Below are positions 1-11,694 of a stretch of 64,000 bases of DNA, one piece after another (the stretch's first letter is position 1; the number at the start of each line of letters is the position of its first letter). Where the stretch lies: the NCBI RefSeq assembly GCF_963678635.1, contig NC_087064.1, positions 28,686,189 to 28,750,188 on the forward strand, read 5' to 3'. Under the pieces are notes generated by a model. That model was not told the DNA's origin, searched no databases, and saw only the letters and a program-made list of their open reading frames with translations. The position numbers and the translations under genes were made by a program. This DNA is from Symsagittifera roscoffensis (Eukaryota > Xenacoelomorpha > Acoela > Convolutidae).

Positions 1-1840
1 GTATGTGCCGAGAAACAGTGAATTTAGTTCCAATCTAACTAAAATGTGCCTTCAATCTGTGACAATGTACTTTTTTAATGCAAAATAGTTAACGAAAAAG
101 AATCGTTGGTTGAATTTTTCTTTAAAAAATTTGATCTCATTCTAAAAACGTGATCGATTTAGTTGTGACGATTGTTAAGCAACGAAACTCATGCGATCTT
201 TATGTGCTGGGAAGAGTCTTATGACTGTTGCATGACAATATATACATTCGGAAAACGTGCGGAATAATTTGCTTGGATTGTTTTTTAGTGAATATTCGAC
301 TTCTTAACTAAGATTTTTTGATAAAATTGTTTTACCCATCTGAAAATATTGCTGCTTTTAATTTAATTTTTTTTGAGTATTCGATTTTTTTTCACTTTGA
401 ATATTTTGGGCTAAAATGGGTTTGGTTAATATTACATCTGCTTAGTTTACCCTTAATTTGTCGTTGTTTTGGCTCAACAGTAGTCTACCCAAGTTTTGTC
501 TGCTCAGTATCTGCCTGATGAATTTTGTTTGATATTGCTCTTTTAACTTTGGCAAATGAGTTTTTTGGTATTGTTTCTCAAAGTTACTGTTGCGGACAAA
601 AATAAGTTAAACCATTTTTTTTTATTAAAAAATTTTTCTCTCGAATCAGGCTTTTGTGTTTCGTCTTTTTCTTTGTTCTGTTTTTCGTGCTATTTTTTGA
701 TTTTATGTATCAATGTTGCATTCAGGGGCAAAATTTTTATGTCAAAAAAATCAGGTCACTTTTTGAAACAATCGTTGAGCCGCTGTATCAATGCATCATC
801 TTTATTCATGGAAAATCAATTATACGGTGATGTAACAAAAAACTAAGACTGGAATATTTTTTGCTGCGCATTATCAACAGATCCAAAAAACTTCAAGAAG
901 AGAAACAACTTCCAGCTATAAACGACATCGTCATTAAAATTGTTTCCAAAAAGTAAATAGTCACATTTTAATGAGGATAAAACAAAATGAAATGCCTTCA
1001 ATTTAAATAATTCTTAGAAGGATTTTTTTAAATGTACCAATTACAATCAGAAATCTATAATGCATTTGTAAGTTTGGATTTGTCGACAATTAAAATTTAT
1101 TAGATAACACTGTACATATTATCATACAATGTTTTGGTAGTTTTTCTCTTAGGCGTTTTTCTCTCATAGAAAAAGATTAACTTCAAGATTTTTGCTTTTT
1201 CCCGGGTTGTTGGACAGTTTGTTTTATGAAAAAAAAACTTTTTTTCACTTATATCATTCTCACATACATTTGAAACTACGATACACGGAAGAGCGATTCT
1301 CTCACGGGCTTTTAAGCAGTTTAAAAACCTTAAGCGTCCATTTAAAAACAGTTCTTGTAATTGATAATTTGTTCAAAATTGGACTTCAGAACACGTTCTC
1401 AAAATTTTCATTTGGCAGTTTTACATTTTGATTGGCCAAATAACAGGCATTTTTCTCCAATTCAGCTCCAAAACTTGAATTTCAGTAGTTGCATTTTAAA
1501 TGAATTTGCTGGTGTTCGCTAAATTTTGTAACAGTTTGGACCATCGCTCAAACTGTTTCAAGCACCAAAAAAATGTATCGAAAAGGTTTTTTTTATCAAT
1601 ATGAGTGGATGTTGTTTTTTCCGCACGGTTTTTTGTTATATTAGCTTCAGGTTATTTTTGCTACAAAATAATTTTTCAAACTTGGAGGCTTCGAGCATAA
1701 TGGTAAGGGGTTCACTTCGAGTTATATCTGATCGGGTAATTGATCCACTGCCATGGCAATGATAGTGTGTGAGAACGAGCTCTGACTTCAACTCTAGCTG
1801 CAGGTCTACCACAGCCTGATCGAATACGGCTGACATAGTG
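1..1840. repeat. Diverged tandem duplication, copy 1 (about 1.85-kb unit)
   Basis: This stretch aligns in order with 1841-3449, for example at 'actaaaatgtgcc' (about 38 and 1882), the 'gactgttgcatgacaata' blocks (about 223 and 2084) and 'cagctccaaaac' (about 1464 and 3409). Open frames up to about 96 codons occur, but frame is not kept between the copies and they lack shared protein sequence, so I read the unit as non-coding. The copies differ by many substitutions and small indels, which makes the duplication old. Bases 1508-1545 also resemble 17332-17375, the part of copy 2 displaced by the LTR element. Confidence 0.7.
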
Positions 1841-3449
1841 GTACCACGAGAAAGTTCTAGTGAAAATTTAATTTCAATCTTACTAAAATGTGCCTTTACT
1901 CTCTGTCAGTGTACTTTTTCAAAGTTTTTTGCTTTTAGTTGCGAAAAGTTTTGTAAGAAAAATCGTTTTTTTCCAAGTTTTCACTGAAGAAAAATTTCTC
2001 AATCTAAAAGCGTGATCATGTTAGCTATGAAGATTGTTAAGCACCAAAATTTTTAAACTCTTCGTGTGCACTGAAGAGTTTTATGACTGTTGCATGACAA
2101 TAATATCATTTTTTGTTCCGACTTCTGAAGAAAACAGCGAAACAATTTTGCTTGAAGTGTTTTTTCTAATCAGTCAATACTCTACTTTTTAGTTGGGATT
2201 TTTCGACAAAATTGTTTTATCTCACTTGAAAGCTAAAATGGGTTGGGTTGATACTCTATTTGCTTAATTGACTCTTATTTTTTAATTGACCCATGTTTTT
2301 TTCGGCTCAACAGTAGTCTGCCCAAGTTTTCTGCTCAGTATTCGCTTCATGGACTTTGTTTGATAATGGCAACTTAAATCTGTCCATTGTGTTTCTCAAT
2401 ATGTTTTCTCAAATTTGACCGCCTTCCGAACAAAAACAAAAGAAATCAGGTTAAAAACAAAGTGTTTTTCTCGAATCAGGCTTTTGTGTTTGCCCTTCTC
2501 TTTGTGCTATCTGTCGTGCTATTTATTGCTATATCGCAAGTGTGCGAAACTCCGCTTTGCCTCTGTCTAACAATGAAAAAACTTCATGCAAGAAATGGTT
2601 TTGTCAATTTTTGAAACAGCCGTTGAACCGCTGTACCAAAGCATCATCTTTACCCATCGAAAATCATACAAAACGTGATCTGCCCAAAAAGAAGAATGAA
2701 AAGTTTTTTTGTTGCGCATCAAGAACAAATCCAAAAACGTTCAAGAAGAGAAACGGCTTATAAACCCACATTTTTTAAATTTTCAATTCTATAAACTAAT
2801 TAGCCACATTTTAAAATGAAGAAAACAAACTGAAATGCCTACGAAATAAATAAAGCCTATCCGCAAAAAAAAGTTAAAAAACTTAGTAATCACCGTTAGA
2901 ATAATTCTATAAGGCATTTGTAAGTTTAGATTCGTCGATACTTGAAAGTTTTTAGATATCATTGTAGTTATTAGCATACAATAATTTTTAGTTGGTACTC
3001 TTGGATATTTTTCCTCATGGAAAAATATTAATTATAAGGTTTTGCATTTTTCCGGTTTTTGGACAATTTGTTCTTTGAAAATTTTCTACTACATAAATCA
3101 TTCGCACAGATATATCGAACTAAGATAAACTGAAAAAAGGTTATCTCACGGTGCTTTTAACAAAACAAAAAAGCTTTAAGCTTCTATTTAATTTTAGCGC
3201 TTGTTAATGATGATTTCTAAATATTTTTTTTGTAATAAACTGTACTTCAGAACAGTTTCCTAAATATTTCACTTTGTTTATCTTCATTTTCACAATTAAC
3301 TGTTCAACAGTTAAGAGCCATTGCTCTCTAGCTTTTGTTTAGTTGCTCTAAGAAAGCCTTGAGTTTGATAACCTTGGTTTTCCTAAAAAAAAGCATTCTT
3401 CTCCAAATCAGCTCCAAAACCTGGAATCCACTAGTTTCATCATAAATTA
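1841..3449. repeat. Diverged tandem duplication, copy 2, interrupted by the LTR element
   Basis: Second copy of the unit at 1-1840. Similarity runs to the 'cataaatta' at 3441-3449, stops at the start of the LTR, and resumes at 17332 ('agttgctagtgttagc', compare copy 1 near 1508). No conserved coding frame is seen. Confidence 0.7.
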
Positions 3450-3590
3450 TGTAGTATTCCAAATACTACACTAACTTATAGTTTAACTTAGTTTTCTAAC
3501 ATTTTAAATATCCTTCCGATTTAAATAATATTTTTAAGATTGGATTCATTTTTTTCTGTTGCTTTTAGCCTGCATATTGAAATCAAGTAT

Positions 3591-3649
3591 GTCGCCAGTT
3601 AGGTGGACTGGTTTACTGTCTTGCCTTAAAAAGCAGACTGCGCGGCGAC
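3591..3649 (+). other. Conserved 59-nt hairpin in the 5' LTR
   Basis: GTCGCC at the left pairs with GGCGAC at the right, enclosing a GC-rich interior unlike the AT-rich surroundings. The same 59-nt segment with only a few changes occurs in the 3' LTR (16694-16752). It could be a structured RNA segment of the LTR transcript; its function is unknown. Confidence 0.45.
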
Positions 3650-4028
3650 AAAGCCCCCGTCCTTTTGCGATACTAACAAAAGACTTTGAATTTTTAAATA
3701 AATAAAGCAGGTGCAACACTGACAAATTGCCCTGATCTTTGAAGTTATTTATTTTCTATAATAAAATCAATGAGTTGCAAATGTCAATTTCATCAAAAGT
3801 ATGAAGAAAAGGGGGGAAATGAAGTTTGAAGCCTAGACTGCAGGTGCAGATTCGTCTCAGCCAAACAGATGAGAAACAAATCAACCTGAATCTTCAGAAA
3901 TTTTACTTTCCCCACTCGCTCAGTCGAGTGGAATTACTTCCTTTTTTATTTATCACTAATTTTTCTTAAAACAAAAAATAATTTTGAAACAAATATAACA
4001 ATCCAGAACTGACAGAGGTAAAATTTTA

Positions 4029-4262
4029 AAGTTTTCCTTTAACTTAAATTAATGTAACTTAACCTAAATACCCCAAACCTATTTTGGTCTTTATTACAGT
4101 TGTTCATCCATAAATAATTTAAATTTATTTAATGGGGTATTTAGTGGGGTATTTAAGTTAGGTTACATTAATTTAAGTTAAAGTTTTCCTTTAAATTAAA
4201 TTAATGTAACCTAACCTAAATACCCCAAACCTATTTTGGTCCTTAATACAGTTGTTCATCCA
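4029..4262. repeat. Foldback insertion inside the 5' LTR
   Basis: The block 'taatgtaacttaacctaaat' plus 'accccaaacc' at about 4050-4080 recurs inverted at about 4135-4185 ('tggggtatttaagttagg') and again direct at about 4186-4250. The 3' LTR lacks it, so it arose after, or separately from, the LTR pair. Confidence 0.6.
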
Positions 4263-4443
4263 TTTATAAATAATTTAAATTTATTGAATCAACCCTTTTA
4301 GTTTATCTGTTTATATAAATATCATTTTAACTGTAGGAACAGATCAACTATTATCTATGATATAATTCAACTGAGACTTATAATTTTAGTTACTAATTGA
4401 AACAAAGGGATCTAACAACCGACCCCCACGTTTTTCTTAGGAA

Positions 4444-5250
4444 AGTTGGTGCGATTTGAGCTGAGAACTACTCCTTATTAAACATATAGGTCTGAAAACA
4501 AAAGAATTAATTGTAGTTATTGCAAATATTAGGAAAGTGAGTTTTTGTTAGTCAGTTTCCAACTTCAAAAAGCTAGAGACAGATGTTATCTATCTTTAGG
4601 GCCCGCAATATGATTGACCGCTTTATTGCCAGATAGTCCTTGATAGATTTAAGGTTATCAATATCTTCTCTATCGCGCATCAGTCTTTGACAGCTTTCTG
4701 CTAACTTTATCGCATAACATTTCAACTCATGATTATTATAACTAATATATACCAAATAAAAGGAAATGCTCTCTGACCAAATCGGCTAGTGTTAACATTT
4801 ACTTTAGAAAATTTAACGACCTTTCACCTAAAATAGTTTTATAACATACGTTAAACTAACTATTTACAGTTTTGTTCTTTCATCAGACATTCCGAAAGTG
4901 CTCGTAAAACTTATTAAACGTTTCAATTCTTTCTTAAAAAGGGAGGAAGAGGTACTGCATGCAATCTAAATGTACTCTAAATTATTGATGAATTAATTTA
5001 ACCCATCATATACACAATCAAACCTGTGCTACATTGAGATAAATTCTTAATTTTTTTGGTTGTGCAATTGTGCTTTATATTATTTTCACCCTTGTGCGAG
5101 GCTTATCATCTAACCTAACATAACTTAGTTCTAAACCTAATTATCTCATCAGGGAAGGAAGTTTTGGTCCAAAGAAGGGAAGAAACGATCTACGCTCACT
5201 AGGTAAGGAACTATAAGGTGTTTTCTTTCTGACATTTTTTTTTCAACGAT
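4444..5250. other. Left interior of the LTR element, no gene seen
   Basis: Single-copy AT-rich sequence between the 5' LTR and the first A block. A 60-codon minus-strand frame (4573-4755) has no recognisable features. Confidence 0.5.
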
Positions 5251-7130
5251 CAAATTGAGTGAAGCTCACTGAACCTATGCTAAGTTAAGATAAAAATTAC
5301 AATAAGCACAAACAGATAAGCTATATAAGGAAAAAAAACTAAAAATTCCCCAAAGTCAGTAAAAAGAAAGTCCGATTAAGTTAGATAAACTTCCATTTTA
5401 AAGAAATTTGGTCCAATTTTGGTTAAAACAAAACCGATTAAGCTAGTATAACGCCCATTTTAACAAAAATTTTCTCAATTTTAGTCAAACTAAGTCCAAT
5501 GAAATTCAAAAAGTTTCCACTTTAACAATTTGTTTGCCCATTTACTGTCGGAACAATATCAATTAAGTTAGATACTTTTCTCTTTTTACAGAACTTTGCT
5601 CAATTTTACGCCAAATAACCACAAATAAGCTAGAAAAACGTCCATTTTTTTGAAATTGTGTCCAATTTCAGTCAGAATAAGTCCGATTAAGCTAGATACA
5701 TTTCTATTTTAAAGACATTTTGGTCAATTTTAGCAAAAATAAGTCCGATGAAGCTAAAAAAACTTCCATTTTGTTAAAGATTTGCCCATATAGTCAAAAC
5801 AAATCCGATTAATCTTAATAAACTTCTATTTTAACAAAACTTTGCCCAATTTATGTCAAAATAAGCCCAATTAAGCCAGATAAGCTCCCTTTTCAACAAA
5901 ATTTAGCCCATTTTGGTCAAGGCTCATTCAATTAAACTAATTAAACTTCCATTTTAACAAACTTTTGCTCAATTTTGTTCCAAATAAGCATAATTAAAAT
6001 AAATTAACTCCAACTTAACCTAAAAATTTACCCAAATCTGGCCCCACAAGAGCCATTTAAGCTAGTTTAATTGAGTATAAATCTAAAACTTACCTAATTT
6101 TGATTAAAATGAAGCGTTTTAAGCTAGGTAAACTAAAAATTATTCTAAAATTCACCCAACTTTGGTCCAAATAAGTGCAATTAAGAAAAATTAACTTAAA
6201 ATTAACCTAATAATAACCCAAATGTGACCCAAACAGAGCCACTTAATCCAGTTTAACCCAGTATTTAAAAAAATTATCTAATTTTGGTAAAAGTCAAACC
6301 ATTTAATTTAGGCAAACTAGGAGTTAATCAACAGTTTACCCAATTTTTTTCAAAATAAACTCAATTAGGAAATGTGAACTTCAAATATAACTAAAATTTA
6401 ACCTTTTGTCAAAATGGGCCGCTTAAGATTTAAGAAAACACAATTCATTAAAATTTTACTCAAAACTTGGTCCACATAAGCCTAAATAAGTTAGCAAAAA
6501 TTCAGATTTAATTGAAAATTCATCTATAAACTGGTCAAAATGAAACCAAATTAGAGAAGTAAATTGAAAATTTTTACTACAAATAACTGATAAAAAACGG
6601 ATATTAATCAAATTTCTATCATATTGAAATCCTCTTTAATATATAAATACTAGAAAATGCTCAAATTTAACTAGTTTTTGTCAAAATAATCTCAGTTAAC
6701 GTAAACTAAATCACAATTTTCATCCTTTTAGTGAAAATTGGTTAATGAAAATTGAAGAAAGGCTAAAAATGTTCAAAAACTCATCTTAATCACGGTAAAA
6801 AAAGTATTAGTTTAAATCGTAAAAAAACCTGATAATGAAAAAAAGTAATGTCAACACAATCTAAAACCGATTTTTGCACTTTAAAAATACAACATAAGGA
6901 TGAGAATAAAAATTACGAAAACTCTATGCTAGATTAAAACACTGAAAAAGATCATGTCATCATTTTATCGCAACACGTTAACGAACATAAACACGAACTA
7001 CATGTCCTTTTTCGAAGATACACTCTCAAAGTAGTAACAGTTCTCCAACAAGTAAACATACTAAATAACATATTATATACCAGAAGAACGATTAATTGCT
7101 TTGCTCTCGATTACTTTCTAAAATAACTTA
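5251..7130. repeat. A block, copy 1
   Basis: Nearly identical to 9568-11447 at an offset of about 4,317 bp, with only scattered single-base differences. The first 1.3 kb is the degenerate 62-bp tandem array; the rest is AT-rich and without a recognised gene. Confidence 0.85.
5365..6560. repeat. Degenerate tandem array, unit about 62 bp
   Basis: A motif like 'tccgattaagctagataaac' followed by 'ttccattttaacaaaatttt' and 'gcccaatttt' recurs about every 62 bp. Early repeat starts lie near 5372, 5434, 5496 and 5559. About 19 units can be followed before the pattern fades near 6560. Units differ greatly from one another, yet the whole array is nearly identical in the second A block (9682-10877), so the array predates the 4.3-kb duplication. 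Confidence 0.75.
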
Positions 7131-7376
7131 AGTACGTCGATTCCAATTAAAACTAATTACAAATTAAAAATATTTCGATGCGGCTTAAAAAAACTATCAA
7201 GAACATTAAAAGCTGAAAAAAAGAAACAAAAAAAATGGCAAAAACAGTCGCATATCCAGACTTAGCTCTCGAAAAAATTACGGGCTTAAACCCAAATGAA
7301 GAAGCAAGAGATTTTAAAAACATATTATAAAAAAATGGTATTTTCAAATAACACTCGACTAGCAGTCACCGTGCAA
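7131..7376 (+). repeat. R block, copy 1
   Basis: A segment of about 246 bp starting 'agtacgtcgattcca' and ending 'gactagcagtcaccgtgcaa'. It recurs at 9322-9570, 11448-11694 and 13639-13886. It separates A from B blocks and B blocks from what follows, so it is the likely recombination point that produced the mosaic. Confidence 0.8.
7235..7330 (+). pseudogene. Truncated gag-like start frame (R1), 31 codons
   Basis: Starts MAKTVAYPDLALEKITGL and contains NPNEEARDF before a stop. The L-E-K-I-T-G-x-x-P-N-E-x-A-x-x-F pattern resembles the start of retrotransposon gag-type capsid regions, but the frame ends where capsid sequence should continue. The same frame occurs in all four R blocks; R2 and R4 stop after 27 codons. 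Gag identity is an inference from pattern only. Confidence 0.35.
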
Positions 7377-9321
7377 ATCACGACGTATATGATAACAGAC
7401 AATGAGCTTTAATCGGTTAAATATTAAGAGTAATTGCCTCCAAATGAATGAAGGATTGAAACTTTATAGAAAAAAAGTCATCAATGTTTATAAAAAAAAT
7501 TTTAAGACACGAAAAAAATCAATCCTATTATGCTTAGGAATCTTACAGAGTCAAAATATTCATAACAAAAGAATCAATAGGCAAAACATTTGAAAGAAAA
7601 AATACGGTCGAAAACACATTTATGGTTTAACATAAAACAGAAAAACTGTTTTTCAAATAACTTCTATACTATTCCAAAGCATGAGTGATCCACCTAATTT
7701 GCTTAGTAATTTTTCTTTTATAACACATTTTATGACTATGCGAGTGATTATATTTTTTATGAAAAAACTCCAAACAATCTCTTCTTCTGCGTTTCTGTGT
7801 GTTACCATTTCTAAAACTTCCTGAAACAGTTCAAATTGGTTGAAAATGTATACCTTCAAAATAAAATTGAAAGAAATTTTTTTAAACACTTATGGAACAT
7901 AATTTATCCAACGGAACCTGTAGCGCTTGATTTTTAATTTTCATTTGCAATAAAAAAAGCAACTATAAATTACGGAAGGCCAGGAGCTTAAACTAAAATA
8001 AGTTTTGAGTCAATTTCACTTCAAACTCAGGCGGTTTTATGACTGAAAAATTCAGCACAAAAAAAATTGGAAAATTTTTTTCCAATTGCATTCGAAGCGG
8101 CCAACAAACTTGGGTTGAAACCTTTGATTTATCAACTAGCCAATGTAAAATTGTATCAAGCCATTTAAGGCGAACAAATTTATTGTCCTCGGAATCCTCT
8201 GAGTGCACATAGAGGAACTGATAGGTTGCTTTTGAAATTCGCTTGAAAATAGGCACTAAATTACAAAAAACACACTAGCAGAGTAACATTTGAAAGGAAA
8301 TCTCATCTCCCAAAATTCTCGAATTTGTTCCAATCAAACAATAGTTAATTCACAAAAACGGGCGATTAAAAAGTTTGACCCAACCCGCCGTAGTTTTATG
8401 CCAACATTATTGGTGCTATATGTAATTTCGAATTATGGGTACCATTCAAATTATGCCAACGAAAATTAAAGTTGGTGGCTATATGTAGCCTTCAAGACTC
8501 GAATGATACTCGCTCCTCAACAATGTGGCCAATTTCATAGTTTGTCCGCAAAAGAATAAAAACGCGCATGCATGGCATCATTTTGCATTTAAAAGCTTAT
8601 GGGATATAATTGTTCTTTAAGAAACTTTAACTTTGATTTTGCTCAAACACTCACCAATTTGATTAATTTTAATATAATCAGAGATCACTGAGACCTAATA
8701 AAAACAATTTTAGAAAATTTTGAAGATTTTAAAAAACACTAATAATTTAATCTTAGACAAAAAGTCCATGTGAGATTTTGGAAACAATTAATTGCCATCA
8801 GTGCAGCAATTCATTTTTTTACTATAAGATAAGCATAATATTTGCCATAATTGCAATTTATAAGCCAATTTTAATCGGTGATGAAATTGAGATATATCGA
8901 GAGGTGCTCGAAACACATTATGCTTAGGACAATGTTCTGCCTAGCCATGGATATCAATTTCCTGATCGATTACAACATCCTAATTCATGTCGACCATGTA
9001 CTTGCTAGTGTGAACACGATTTATATTTTCCCAGATAAATCAAAATTGACTCTTTATTATAAAAACTTGCCAGTTTCAATGGAGGGGCAATCACAATTGA
9101 AAGAACAAGCTCTCAATACTCTCAAATTGTCAATGTTTTTGTGAATCAGCATAACACAATAGATATCAATTTGATTTTCCAATAAAAAAATGTAATACTT
9201 GTTCATTTGTGACAGTTTCTTATGATAGTTTATTTATTCTCCTTTTTCTAGTTTACTTATTCTTCTTTCACTTATTCTCCGTTTTTCTACTTTCATATAG
9301 TTTTTGTCAAAGTTTGACTCA
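7377..9321. repeat. B block, copy 1
   Basis: Repeated at 11695-13638 and 13887-15824 with a few percent difference or less. It holds an 88-codon plus-strand frame (8878-9144) kept in all three copies and two minus-strand frames (7653-7889, 7993-8256) kept only in part. Confidence 0.85.
8878..9144 (+). pseudogene. Retropepsin-tail-like frame, 88 codons (B1)
   Basis: The middle reads FCLAMDINFLIDYNILIHVD. This resembles the conserved C-terminal part of retrotransposon aspartic proteases (I-L-G-x-D-F-L-x-x-x-x-I-x-I-D pattern). The active-site D-T/S-G half is missing upstream, so no working enzyme is encoded. The frame opens with GTG then ATG. Copies at 13195-13461 and 15385-15651 are full length with few amino-acid changes, which reflects recent duplication as much as selection. 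Confidence 0.35.
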
Positions 9322-9570
9322 AGTACGTCGATTCCATTTAAAACTAATTACCAATTATTAAAATTTCGATGCTGCTTAAAAAAACTATCAAGAACATTAA
9401 AAGCTGAAAAAAAAAGAAACAAAAAAAATGGCAAAAACAGTCGCATATCCAGACTTAGCTCTCGAAAAAATTACAGGCTTAGACCCAAATGAAGAAGCAA
9501 GAGATTTTTAAAACATATTATAAAAAAATGGTTTTTTCAAATAACACTCGACTAGCAGTCACCGGTGCAA
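9322..9570 (+). repeat. R block, copy 2 with gag-like start frame
   Basis: Copy of the 7131-7376 segment. The MAKTVAYPDLALEKITG frame runs 9428-9511 and stops after 27 codons at GAT TTT TAA. The junction to the next A block is at 'ggtgcaa|attgagtg'. Confidence 0.8.
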
Positions 9571-11447
9571 ATTGAGTGAAGCTCACTGAACCTATGCTAA
9601 GTTAAGATAAAAATTACAATAAGCACAAACAGATAAGCTATATAAGGAAAAAAAACTAATAATTCCCCAAAGTCAGTAAAAAGAAAGTCCGATTAAGTTA
9701 GATAAACTTCCATTTTAAAGAAATTTGGTCCAATTTTGGTTAAAACAAAACCGATTAAGCTAGTATAACGCCCATTTTAACAAAAATTTTCTCAATTTTA
9801 GTCAAACTAAGTCCAATGAAATTCAAAAAGTTTCCACTTTAACAATTTGTTTGCCCATTTACTGTCGGAACAATATCAATTAAGTTAGATACTTTTCTCT
9901 TTTTACAGAACTTTGCTCAATTTTACGCCAAATAACCACAAATAAGCTAGAAAAACGTCCATTTTATTGAAATTGTGTCCAATTTCAGTCAGAATAAGTC
10001 CGATTAAGCTAGATACGTTTCTATTTTAAAGACATTTTGGTCAATTTTAGCAAAAATAAGTCCGATGAAGCTAAAAAAACTTCCATTTTGTTAAAGATTT
10101 GCCCATATAGTCGAAACAAATCCGATTAATCTTAATAAACTTCTATTTTAACAAAACTTTGCCCAATTTATGTCAAAATAAGCCCAATTAAGCCAGATAA
10201 GCTCCCTTTTCAACAAAATTTAGCCCATTTTGGTCAAGGCTCATTCAATTAAACTAATTAAACTTCCATTTTAACAAACTTTTGCTCAATTTTGTTCCAA
10301 ATAAGCATAATTAAAATAAATTAACTCCAACGTAACCTAAAAATTTACCCAAATCTGGCCCCACAAGAGCCATTTAAGCTAGTTTAATTGAGTATAAATC
10401 TAAAACTTACCTAATTTTGATTAAAATGAAGCGTTTCAAGCTAGGTAAACTAAAAATTATTCTAAAATTCACCCAACTTTGGTCCAAATAAGTGCAATTA
10501 AGAAAAATTAACTTAAAATTAACCTAATAATAACCCAAATGTGACCCAAACAGAGCCACTTAATCCAGTTTAACCCAGTATTTAAAAAAATTATCTAATT
10601 TTGGTAAAAGTCAAACCATTTAATTTAGGCAAACTAGGAGTTAATCAACAGTTTACCCAATTTTTTTCAAAATAAACTCAATTAGGAAATGTGAACTTCA
10701 AATATAACTAAAATTTAACCTTTTGTCAAAATAGGCCGTTTAAGATTTAAGAAAACACAATTCATTAAAATTTTACTCAAAACTTGGTCCACATAAGCCT
10801 AAATAAGTTAGCAAAAATTCAGATTTAATTGAAAATTCATCTATAAACTGGTCAAAATGAAACCAAATTAGAGAAGTAAATTGAAAATTTTTACTACAAA
10901 CAACTGATAAAAAACGGATATTAATCAAATTTCTATCATATTGAAATCCTCTTTAATATATAAATACTAGAAAATGCTCAAATTTAACTAGTTTTTGTCA
11001 AAATAATCTCAGTTAACGTAAACTAAATCACAATTTTCATCCTTTTAGTGAAAATTGGTTAATGAAAATTGAAGAAAGGCTAAAAATGTTCAAAAACTCA
11101 TCTTAATCACGGTAAAAAAAGTATTAGTTTAAATCGTAAAAAAACCTGATAATGAAAAAAAGTAATGTCAACACAATCTAAAACCGATTTTTGCACTTTA
11201 AAAATACAACGTAAGGATGAGAATAAAAATTACGAAAACTCTATGCTAGATTAAAACACTGAAAAAGATCATGTCATCATTTTATCGCAACACGTTAACG
11301 AACATAAACACGAACTACATGTCCTTTTTCGAAGATACACTCTCAAAGTAGTAACAGTTCTCCAACAAGTAAACATACTAAATAACATATTATATACCAG
11401 AAGAACGATTAATTGCTTTGCTCTCGATTACTTTCTAAAATAACTTA
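9568..11447. repeat. A block, copy 2
   Basis: Near-identical copy of 5251-7130, including the 62-bp array (about 9682-10877). Confidence 0.85.
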
Positions 11448-11694
11448 AGTACGTCGATTCCAATTAAAACTAATTACAAATTAAAAATATTTCGATGCGG
11501 CTTAAAAAAACTATCAAGAACATTAAAAGCTGAAAAAAAAGAAACAAAAAAAATGGCAAAAACAGTCGCATATCCAGACTTAGCTCTCGAAAAAATTACG
11601 GGCTTAAACCCAAATGAAGAAGCAAGAAATTTTAAAAACATATTATAAAAAAATGGTATTTTCAAATAACACTCGACTAGCAGTCACCGTGCAA
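11448..11694 (+). repeat. R block, copy 3 with gag-like start frame
   Basis: Copy of 7131-7376. The gag-like frame is 11553-11648 and, as in R1, reads on for four extra codons before its stop. Confidence 0.8.

Larger units (their letters stand above)
3450..4443 (+). repeat. 5' LTR (994 bp, with an insertion)
   Basis: Matches 16574-17326 over most of its length, including a 59-nt hairpin, the 'gcaggtgcaacactga' block and the end 'gggatctaacaaccgacccc'. It is about 240 bp longer, mainly because of an inverted-repeat insertion near 4030-4250. The first 21 bases form a palindrome (TGTAGTAT / ATACTACA). 'aataaataaa' near 3698 could act as a polyadenylation signal. A possible primer-binding site, 'ttggtgcgatttgagc', follows at about 4446, but I could not match it to a tRNA. 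Confidence 0.65.

Noticed and set aside
556-846. 96-codon frame in the first tandem copy
   Set aside because: The paralogous region at 2387-2763 does not keep the frame, so coding is unlikely.
7653-8256. Minus-strand frames in B blocks (78 and 87 codons)
   Set aside because: They are preserved in only two copies or shortened by indels in others, have no known features, and their conservation is explained by recent duplication.
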